A stretch of 6,642 nucleotides of DNA from UBA7398 sp947491605 (GTDB lineage: Bacteria; Actinomycetota; Actinomycetes; Nanopelagicales; Nanopelagicaceae): NCBI GenBank assembly GCA_947491605.1, contig CANLJW010000048.1, positions 1 to 6,642 on the forward strand, given 5' to 3'. The position numbers were made by a program, and so were the translations under genes. The notes under the pieces are model-generated. The model did no database searches, was not told the DNA's origin, and was given only the letters and a program-made list of their open reading frames with translations. Below, piece by piece: positions 1 through 6,285 of this stretch (positions are counted from its first letter, which is position 1; each line of letters opens with the position of its first letter).

Positions 1-897
1 GGAGCCATATTTCAAGGTTCCTAATTTATCTACGGTTGCAAATGATGTACCAGCGTAATTCGCTTCATAGCCAATTGCGCGATCAAGTTCGGTTGCATGG
101 CCAATTGATTCATGAATAGTTAGCCAGAGATTTGTTGGATCGATGAGTAAGTCATATCGACCGGGTGTCACAGAAGGCGCTGCCACCTTTTCTGCAAGTA
201 ACGCTGGTAATTTTTCAATTTCAGAATCCCAATCGTAAACATCGTTACGCATCCACTCCCAGCCAAAACCAGCTGGTTGCGCGAGGGTACGCATCGATTC
301 AAAACCATGTGAACCAACCGAGATTGCATCAATTTGAGTCTGCATCCGAACTCGTTGTTGGCTTGTGCTGGTGCCGTGCGAATCCGCATAATGTTTCTGC
401 TCTTTTACAAACATTGTGTGCGCACTTGCGTGGTTTACGCCTTTTGCAGCTAACAGTTTTGAACTTAGCGAAGCAAGGCGATCTTTCTTTTCACTATCGG
501 AAACTGAGAATGGATCAATTTCATATTTAGAAACCCAAGTTTTATTTGCATAAACCGGTTCAGCAACTAGCGATATTTCATCGGTAGAAAGCGGCTTACT
601 TGTTTTAGCCATCGCTACCGCAGTTACTGCCAACTTCTTTGCGACATCAATTGATATTTCTGGTGATGAAGCGAATCCCCACGCGCCATTAACGATAACT
701 CGAACGCCAATTCCTGCAGTTGTATCATCGGCTTGGGTTTCAGGTTTCGCATCGCGAAGTTGTAAGTAGCCGGTTCGGGTTCGTTCGATTCGGATATCAA
801 CATGCGAAGCACCGCCGCTAGTGCCAGTTGATATTGCCGCATCACTTATTGCGGAGAGCGGAAGTGCGAGAAAGTCTGCATCTACGGTTTTGGACAT
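1..897 (-). CDS. tldD: TldD-family metallopeptidase, N-terminal 299 residues (3' end cut by window edge)
   Basis: The frame is open from ATG (897-895) to the left edge, so the C-terminal part lies outside; family members are usually about 480-510 residues. TldD is the catalytic subunit of the TldD/TldE (PmbA) metalloprotease, a cytosolic heterodimer that trims unfolded or small peptides, including some RiPP precursors and antitoxins. Seen here: an N-terminus of actinobacterial TldD type (DADFLALPLSAISDAA), a GIGVRVIVNGAWGFAS core stretch, and the zinc motif HESIGH (HExxxH) at residues 262-267, followed by ATELDRAIGYEANYAGTSF. The HExxxH separates TldD from its non-catalytic partner TldE. The neighbouring hutU is divergent, 38 bp away, so the two are probably functionally unrelated. 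I see no Shine-Dalgarno before the start and no convincing promoter on this strand. Whether tldE follows downstream cannot be seen. Confidence 0.9.
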   Translation of the reverse strand, partial: MSKTVDADFLALPLSAISDAAISTGTSGGASHVDIRIERTRTGYLQLRDAKPETQADDTTAGIGVRVIVNGAWGFASSPEISIDVAKKLAVTAVAMAKTSKPLSTDEISLVAEPVYANKTWVSKYEIDPFSVSDSEKKDRLASLSSKLLAAKGVNHASAHTMFVKEQKHYADSHGTSTSQQRVRMQTQIDAISVGSHGFESMRTLAQPAGFGWEWMRNDVYDWDSEIEKLPALLAEKVAAPSVTPGRYDLLIDPTNLWLTIHESIGHATELDRAIGYEANYAGTSFATVDKLGTLKYGS

Positions 898-923
898 GGG
901 GTTATTCTGGTTGAAACCCGCGC

Positions 924-929
924 TATTCT
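924..929 (+). promoter_or_regulatory. Candidate -10 box of a leaderless hutUIH promoter
   Basis: TATTCT fits the TANNNT -10 pattern and ends 6 nt before the hutU ATG. Transcription would therefore start at or next to the A of the start codon, as in leaderless actinobacterial mRNAs. No Shine-Dalgarno precedes the ATG, which agrees with this. The matching -35 position (around 901-906, GTTATT) is a poor match. TTGAAA at 911-916 is only 7 bp from the -10 and so is not a usable partner. This is inferred from sequence alone. Confidence 0.4.
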
Positions 930-935
930 CTAGTC

Positions 936-2606
936 ATGGCTACTAATTCATCTGGGTCACGAATATTGCACGCTGCTACTGGGTCAAACCTCACGGCAAA
1001 AGGCTGGGGACAAGAAGCCGCGATTCGAATGCTTCATAACAATCTAGATCCCGCAGTCGCAGAGCACCCGGAAAATCTCGTCGTCTATGGCGGAACCGGA
1101 AAAGCTGCCCGTGATTGGCCATCCTTTGATGCAATTGTAAAAACTCTTACCAAAATGAAAGATGATGAAACACTTTTAGTTCAATCCGGAAAGCCAGTAG
1201 GAGTTTTCCAAACACATGAATGGGCGCCTCGAGTATTAATCGCAAACTCAAACTTAGTAGGAGATTGGGCTAATTGGCCAGAGTTTCGTAGGTTAGAACA
1301 ACTTGGTTTAACTATGTACGGGCAAATGACTGCTGGTTCTTGGATTTATATTGGCACCCAAGGAATTTTGCAAGGAACTTATGAAACATTTGCCGCGATC
1401 GCAAATAAAAAATTTAATGGTTCTCTCCAAGGTACATTGACTTTAACTGGAGGTTGTGGCGGAATGGGTGGGGCACAACCACTCGCCGTGACTATGAACG
1501 GCGGCGTCTGTTTAATTATTGATATTGATAAATCTAGATTAGAGAAGCGCATTGAAAGTCGTTACTTAGATGAGATTGCAGATAACTTAACCGATGCGGT
1601 TGAACGGGTATTGAAGGCTAAGAATTCGGGTACGCCGCTTTCAGTTGGGTTAGTTGGAAATACTGCCGAACTTTTCCCATTACTACTTTCAATGGGAGTA
1701 GCAATCGATATTGTGACCGACCAAACTTCGGCGCACGATCCACTTTCATATGTACCAATTGGTGTTGACATTAATGATGCTGCGCGAATTGCAAAAGAAG
1801 ATCCAGTCGATTACACAAAACGTTCTCAGAACGCCATGGCTAAACATGTTGAAGCGATGGTTGGCTTTATGGATATTGGTGCCGAAGTATTTGATTATGG
1901 AAATTCAATCCGTGACGAAGCCCGACAAGGTGGGTTTAAGCGCGCTTTCGCATTCCCCGGTTTTGTGCCGGCTTACATCCGCCCGCTATTTTGCGAAGGG
2001 AAAGGGCCATTTAGATGGGTAGCGCTCTCGGGAGATCCAAAAGATATTTACCGCACTGATAAAGCAGTTTTAGATTTATTTCCAGAAAATGAAGGGCTAC
2101 ATCGTTGGATCACAATGGCGCAAGAGAAAGTTGCTTTCCAAGGGTTACCTGCGCGAATTTGTTGGCTTGGATATGGTGAACGAGATAAAGCCGGATTAGC
2201 TTTTAATGATTTAGTTGCTCGCGGTGAAGTATCTGCCCCAATAGTTATTGGCCGCGATCACTTAGATTGTGGTTCAGTCGCCTCTCCGTATCGCGAAACC
2301 GAATCGATGCTGGATGGCTCCGATGCAATTGCAGATTGGCCGCTATTAAATGCAATGGTAAATATTTCATCTGGCGCTTCTTGGGTTTCAATTCACCATG
2401 GCGGTGGGGTCGGTATTGGTCGCTCCATTCATGCCGGTCAAGTTTCGGTTGCAGATGGCACAAAACTTGCAGCTCAAAAGTTGGAGCGCGTTCTCACGAA
2501 CGATCCAGGCATGGGCGTTATCCGTCACTCTGACGCAGGTTACGACATTGCCCTCAACACTGCCCGAGAAAAGCATGTGCACTTACCAATGTTAGATACC
2601 GAATAA
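936..2606 (+). CDS. hutU: Urocanate hydratase (urocanase), HutU
   Basis: Catalyses the second step of histidine degradation, hydrating urocanate to 4-imidazolone-5-propionate with tightly bound NAD+ acting as an electrophile; cytosolic. The 556-residue length is normal for the family. The N-terminal domain carries YGGTGKAARDW and the THEWAPRVLIANSNLVGDW block. The glycine-rich NAD-binding motif GGCGGMGGAQ lies at residues 172-181. The urocanase signature FQGLPARICW is at 401-410, with Cys409 in the place of Cys410 of the Pseudomonas putida enzyme. The conserved C-terminal blocks IGRDHLDCGSVASPYRE and SIHHGGGVGIG follow. The frame is intact and all signature residues are present. The ATG at 936 is chosen because homology to actinobacterial HutU begins soon after it and a -10 box sits at leaderless distance. 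It is the first gene of the hutU-hutI-hutH unit; hutI starts 3 nt after its stop. Confidence 0.98.
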   Translation: MATNSSGSRILHAATGSNLTAKGWGQEAAIRMLHNNLDPAVAEHPENLVVYGGTGKAARDWPSFDAIVKTLTKMKDDETLLVQSGKPVGVFQTHEWAPRVLIANSNLVGDWANWPEFRRLEQLGLTMYGQMTAGSWIYIGTQGILQGTYETFAAIANKKFNGSLQGTLTLTGGCGGMGGAQPLAVTMNGGVCLIIDIDKSRLEKRIESRYLDEIADNLTDAVERVLKAKNSGTPLSVGLVGNTAELFPLLLSMGVAIDIVTDQTSAHDPLSYVPIGVDINDAARIAKEDPVDYTKRSQNAMAKHVEAMVGFMDIGAEVFDYGNSIRDEARQGGFKRAFAFPGFVPAYIRPLFCEGKGPFRWVALSGDPKDIYRTDKAVLDLFPENEGLHRWITMAQEKVAFQGLPARICWLGYGERDKAGLAFNDLVARGEVSAPIVIGRDHLDCGSVASPYRETESMLDGSDAIADWPLLNAMVNISSGASWVSIHHGGGVGIGRSIHAGQVSVADGTKLAAQKLERVLTNDPGMGVIRHSDAGYDIALNTAREKHVHLPMLDTE

Positions 2607-2609
2607 GCA

Positions 2610-3782
2610 ATGTGGCGCATGTTAATTTTCAATATTGGATTATTAGTTACAAATGATTCAACTCAAGATGGCACTCCACTTGGAATTATAAAAGATGCAG
2701 CGCTAGTAATTGAAAATGGTGTAATTTCTTGGGTCGGCTCTAATCGCGAGGCAGCTAAAAGTGATTTTAAAAATTCAATTGATGCGCGCGGAAATTGTGT
2801 CATACCGGGATTTGTAGATAGTCACTCACATATCATTTTTGCCGGCGATCGCAGCGATGAATTTCGAGCCCGGATGAAAGGTGAGAAATATTCCGCAGGT
2901 GGCATTAATTCAACAGTCGCACTAACTCGCGCTGCGACAAATCAAGAGCTTCTTTCTAATGCGCATCGCATACTTGCCGAGGCTAATTCCACTGGGACAA
3001 CGACTTTAGAGATCAAATCCGGTTATGGCTTAACCACAAAAGATGAAGCCAGGTCGCTTGAAATCGCTGGTTCTTTAACTGAGGAAACCACTTTTTTGGG
3101 TGCCCATGTAGTTCCACTTGAGTTTCAAAATGATTTTGAAGGATATGTTGATTTAGTTTGCGGGGAGATGCTGGATGCGGTTAAACCTCACGCCAAATGG
3201 ATCGATGTTTTCTGCGATAAAGGGGCATTCACTCCAGATCAAACTAGAAAGATATTGAAAGCCGGAATTGCAAAAGGTTTAAAGCCAAGGTTGCATGCGA
3301 ATCAGTTAGAGGCAGGGGAGGGCATAAAAATTGGAGTCGAACTTGATGCTGCATCTGTAGATCATGTTAGCCATATCTCCGAGCACGATATTTCCTTACT
3401 TTCCAAATCCAACACTGTTGCCACAATTTTGCCTGGCGCTGAATTTTCTACCCGTTCAAAATATCTAGACGCAAGACCATTATTTGAAGCAGAGATAAAT
3501 ATTGCCCTAGCAAGTGATTGCAATCCAGGAAGTTCTTACACTTCTAATATGCAATTTATCATTGCACTTGCCGTTAGAGAATTTTATTTTTCACCCGAAC
3601 AAGCGCTCTGGTCCGCAACAATGGGTGGCGCGAAAGCGCTCCGTCGAACCGATATCGGACACCTCGGAGTTGGTGCGAGCGCAGATTTTTCAATTCTAAA
3701 AACCCCTTCATATATACACATTGCATATCGTCCAGGAGTTCAACTAATAGAAGAGGTATGGCGCCGTGGTAACAGAATCTAA
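2610..3782 (+). CDS. hutI: Imidazolonepropionase, HutI
   Basis: Third step of histidine degradation: hydrolyses 4-imidazolone-5-propionate to N-formimino-L-glutamate. It is a cytosolic member of the metal-dependent amidohydrolase superfamily. Metal ligands expected by comparison with Bacillus subtilis HutI are His72 and His74 (in DSHSH), His229 (LHANQL) and Asp303 (ASDCNPGSS); His252 in VDHVSH matches the catalytic histidine. Also visible are FAGDRSDEF, LEIKSGYGL and FLGAHVVP, and near the end a typical amidohydrolase tail (LGVGASADFSIL). Residue 232 is Gln (HANQ) where the Bacillus enzyme has Glu (HADE). I read this as an actinobacterial subtype, not damage. The start is uncertain: ATG 2610 follows the hutU stop by 3 nt, but ATG 2619 (MLIFNIG) aligns better with family N-termini. 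Neither has a Shine-Dalgarno, and translational coupling to hutU is likely. The end overlaps hutH by 17 nt. Confidence 0.97.
   Translation: MWRMLIFNIGLLVTNDSTQDGTPLGIIKDAALVIENGVISWVGSNREAAKSDFKNSIDARGNCVIPGFVDSHSHIIFAGDRSDEFRARMKGEKYSAGGINSTVALTRAATNQELLSNAHRILAEANSTGTTTLEIKSGYGLTTKDEARSLEIAGSLTEETTFLGAHVVPLEFQNDFEGYVDLVCGEMLDAVKPHAKWIDVFCDKGAFTPDQTRKILKAGIAKGLKPRLHANQLEAGEGIKIGVELDAASVDHVSHISEHDISLLSKSNTVATILPGAEFSTRSKYLDARPLFEAEINIALASDCNPGSSYTSNMQFIIALAVREFYFSPEQALWSATMGGAKALRRTDIGHLGVGASADFSILKTPSYIHIAYRPGVQLIEEVWRRGNRI
3751..3756 (+). promoter_or_regulatory. Ribosome binding site for hutH inside the end of hutI
   Basis: AAGAGG ends 9 nt before the GTG at 3766. It is the only clear Shine-Dalgarno in front of a protein gene in this window, and it decides the hutH start. 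The nearby ATG at 3758-3760 is out of the hutH frame. The site lies within hutI codons, so ribosomes finishing hutI would pass over it before initiating hutH. Confidence 0.6.
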
Positions 3783-5334
3783 ATTTATAAATAAGAAGAA
3801 AGAAGTTTCACTTGATGTTAGCGGTGTTACTTTTGCCGATGTTATTGCGGTAGCTCGCTTTGATGCAAAAGTTTCGATTTCGCCATCAGCGACCACCGCC
3901 ATAAACACTTCTCGTAAATTCATCGAAGATTATGCTGCGGGTGGGGTACCGGTCTATGGAGTTTCAACTGGATTCGGAGCTCTTGCTAATTTACATATCG
4001 ATGTTAAAGATCGAATCCAATTACAGAAATCACTTATACGCTCTCATGCTGCCGGAGTTGGCCCAGCAGTAGAGCGTGAAGTTGTACGCGCTTTAATGTT
4101 TTTACGCTTAAGAACTATGACTTCTGGCCGTACTGGTGTTCGCGTCGCTCTAGCTCAAACATATGTAGATTATTTAAATGCTGGCATCACACCTATAGTT
4201 CCCGAATTTGGTTCGCTGGGATGTAGCGGCGACTTAGCGCCACTTTCACATTGTGCACTCGCAATGATGGGCGAAGGAAATGTGCACGACCATTCAGGTA
4301 AAGAAATGTCAGCGATAGATGCAATGAAAGCGGCAGGAATTTCACCGATCGAACTTGAAGCTAAAGAGGGTTTAGCACTTATCAATGGCACCGATGGCAT
4401 GCTCGGCATGTTAATTATGGCTTGCGCAGATTTATCAGATCTCTGCACCGTCGCCGACATTACCGCTGCGATGAGTATCGAGGGCTTACTTGGAACAGAT
4501 CGAGTCTACGCACCAGAACTTCACGCGCCATTGCGGCCACAACTTGGTCAAGAAATAAGCGCTGCCAATCTATTTGCGCTATTGAAGGACTCCGGAATAG
4601 TTGCATCGCACTTACATGACACTTCTATGGTCCAAGATGCTTATTCACTTCGTTGCGCACCACAGGTCGCCGGCGCAGTCCGTGACACTATCGATCACGC
4701 ACTTACTATTGCTGGTCGCGAGTTGCAAAGTGCGATTGATAACCCAGTAGTACTTCCAGATGGCCGAGTCCAATCAAATGGAAATTTTCATGGCGCACCC
4801 GTTGCATACGTTTTGGATTTTCTAGCAATTGCAGCAGCAGATTTGGGTTCCATCGCAGAACGTCGTACTGATCGCGCACTCGATAAGAATCGTTCAAATG
4901 GATTACCACCATTTCTGGCAAATGATCCCGGAGTAGATTCCGGTTTGATGATTGCGCAATACACACAAGCCAGTTTGGTTAGCGAAAATAAACGTTTAGC
5001 TTCACCAGCTAGCGTTGATTCGATTCCTAGCTCTGCAATGCAAGAAGATCACGTTTCTATGGGTTGGAACGCAGCTCGCAAATTACGCAAAGTCATTGAA
5101 AACTTAACGCGGATTTTGGCAATCGAATTGGTAACCGCCGGCCGAGCAATCGAATTTCGAATTGGCTTACAGCCAGCTCCGGCTACCGCCGCAGTCTTAA
5201 AAACTCTAAGAACGGTAGTTCCAGGTATTGGACCGGATCGCTTTTTATCACCAGAACTTGAAGCTGCCGTAACGCTAGTTCACTCTGGAAAAGTTATCGA
5301 AGCTGCAAAATCTGTAGTTAAAGAACTGCGCTAA
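3766..5334 (+). CDS. hutH: Histidine ammonia-lyase (histidase), HutH
   Basis: First committed step of histidine degradation: removes ammonia from L-histidine to give trans-urocanate, using the self-made MIO cofactor; a cytosolic homotetramer in the known family. Length is 522 residues, normal to slightly long because of a lysine-rich N-terminus before the first conserved block. Seen: PVYGVSTGFGALA with Tyr64; the MIO signature GSLGCSGDLAPLSH with Cys153-Ser154-Gly155; ALINGTDGM with Asn207; and QDAYSLR with Gln290, Tyr293 and Arg296, at the spacing of Gln277, Tyr280 and Arg283 in P. putida. The triad is Cys-Ser-Gly instead of Ala-Ser-Gly, which the PAL/histidase signature permits. The start is GTG at 3766, supported by AAGAGG 9 nt upstream. 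It overlaps hutI by 17 nt, and its TAA interlocks with the stop of convergent hutG. It is the last gene of the plus-strand unit, with no terminator hairpin after it. Confidence 0.98.
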   Translation: MVTESKFINKKKEVSLDVSGVTFADVIAVARFDAKVSISPSATTAINTSRKFIEDYAAGGVPVYGVSTGFGALANLHIDVKDRIQLQKSLIRSHAAGVGPAVEREVVRALMFLRLRTMTSGRTGVRVALAQTYVDYLNAGITPIVPEFGSLGCSGDLAPLSHCALAMMGEGNVHDHSGKEMSAIDAMKAAGISPIELEAKEGLALINGTDGMLGMLIMACADLSDLCTVADITAAMSIEGLLGTDRVYAPELHAPLRPQLGQEISAANLFALLKDSGIVASHLHDTSMVQDAYSLRCAPQVAGAVRDTIDHALTIAGRELQSAIDNPVVLPDGRVQSNGNFHGAPVAYVLDFLAIAAADLGSIAERRTDRALDKNRSNGLPPFLANDPGVDSGLMIAQYTQASLVSENKRLASPASVDSIPSSAMQEDHVSMGWNAARKLRKVIENLTRILAIELVTAGRAIEFRIGLQPAPATAAVLKTLRTVVPGIGPDRFLSPELEAAVTLVHSGKVIEAAKSVVKELR

Positions 5335-6248
5335 CTCTTTCGTTTAGCAACACCAGCAGCAGCTTCTAAAACTAAGAGCGCAGCAAGCCGTACCGTTCTT
5401 TGATCTTCGGTATCGAGTGATGCATCAATTTCGGTAATGTCTATCGCGCGAACTCGGTTATCACTTCCCGCTATATGAGCCACTTGTCGCAATTCATCGG
5501 CGCTAATTCCACCGGGCACTGATGCTGGACATGCTGGCGCAACAGAGCGATCACAGACATCTACATCTAAATCAACGTAAATTTCCCGATCACCATTACC
5601 AGCTATATCTAAAGCTTCTGCCATAACATCTGAAATTGGCCGTTTACGCAATTCGTCTCGATAAACAACATGGACGCCATTTTCGTTAGCACGATCTGCA
5701 TACGCTTTGCTATTCGCAAAATCACTAATACCAATTTGCACAATATTTTTTCCAGGCAAACCATCTTGAATTAGCCGCCAAACTGGCGATCCATTAGATA
5801 TGCCATCACGAAGATCGTGATGCGCATCGAGAGTTATTAAGCCAATTTTAGATAAATCCGGCCAAAGTCCAGCAGTAACCGAGTATGTAATTGAGTTATC
5901 GCCACCGAGAGCTATCAGTAATTTGTAATTCTTTCGTACATCTTTAAGAAAAGCGGCTACTCGCCTTTCACCATCTTCATGATCAGGCTTTTCAATATCT
6001 CCAAGGTCAGAAAACTTTAATCCATTTAATTCGATCTGATTAGTACTTGAATAAGTTGAATATCGGGAGAGCGCTGCTCGAATTGCACCAGGCGTTAAAT
6101 TTGCGGCGCTCTTTGATAAACAAGTTTCAAAGGCTGGAACCCCAACTAAAGCAATATCCGCGCTAGTTCTTGCGCCATCAAACAAAGTATTTGCGCGTTG
6201 CCATTTGGGATCATGCGCCAAATTAGGCGTATTTGCTTGGCTTTCCAT
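5331..6248 (-). CDS. hutG: Formiminoglutamase (ureohydrolase/arginase superfamily), HutG
   Basis: Probable last step of histidine degradation: a Mn-dependent hydrolysis of N-formimino-L-glutamate to L-glutamate and formamide. With ATG 6248 the product has 305 residues, typical of the superfamily. Metal-site motifs in order: LGGDNS with Asn118, DAHHD at 141-145, DLDVDVCD at 226-233 (Asp228 and Asp230 as the expected ligands), and ITEID with Glu273. Arginases and agmatinases have GGDH at the first motif. The Asn here matches the Asn manganese ligand reported for Trypanosoma cruzi formiminoglutamase, and with hutUIH next door it argues for HutG over agmatinase (SpeB). The frame also opens at GTG 6299, adding 17 residues, but that start lies inside the rnpB P1/P2 strands. 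ATG 6248 has a leaderless -10 candidate. The gene is convergent with hutH, with stops overlapping, and so is transcribed apart from hutUIH. Confidence 0.88.
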   Translation of the reverse strand: MESQANTPNLAHDPKWQRANTLFDGARTSADIALVGVPAFETCLSKSAANLTPGAIRAALSRYSTYSSTNQIELNGLKFSDLGDIEKPDHEDGERRVAAFLKDVRKNYKLLIALGGDNSITYSVTAGLWPDLSKIGLITLDAHHDLRDGISNGSPVWRLIQDGLPGKNIVQIGISDFANSKAYADRANENGVHVVYRDELRKRPISDVMAEALDIAGNGDREIYVDLDVDVCDRSVAPACPASVPGGISADELRQVAHIAGSDNRVRAIDITEIDASLDTEDQRTVRLAALLVLEAAAGVAKRKS

Positions 6249-6255
6249 GGTGGTA

Positions 6256-6261
6256 ATCGTA
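6256..6261 (-). promoter_or_regulatory. Candidate -10 box of a leaderless hutG promoter
   Basis: On the minus strand TACGAT (TANNNT) ends 7 nt before the hutG ATG at 6248, the spacing expected for leaderless transcription. No Shine-Dalgarno lies at a useful distance from this ATG. The -35 region (about 6279-6284) has no good match. The box supports the 305-residue start over the upstream GTG. Confidence 0.4.
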
Positions 6262-6265
6262 TTGG

Positions 6266-6271
6266 TATCCT
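6266..6271 (+). promoter_or_regulatory. Candidate -10 box for rnpB
   Basis: TATCCT fits the TANNNT pattern and would place a transcription start near 6278-6280, a few nucleotides before the first base of the rnpB P1 helix. The -35 spaced 17 bp upstream (TTCCAT, 6243-6248) is weak and overlaps the hutG start codon. It lies 4 bp from the divergent hutG -10 candidate. Confidence 0.3.
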
Positions 6272-6285
6272 TCGCGTTAAGTAGA

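Noticed and set aside
165..530. Plus-strand 121-codon open frame opposite tldD
   Set aside because: It is antisense to a frame with clear TldD motifs, and its translation has no recognisable domain; a shadow of the real gene.
911..916. TTGAAA as the -35 of the hutU promoter
   Set aside because: It is only 7 bp from the TATTCT box; at normal 17-bp spacing the -10 would fall on the start codon.
4170..4460. Minus-strand 96-codon frame inside hutH
   Set aside because: It is antisense to the MIO-bearing core of hutH and shows no independent family signature.
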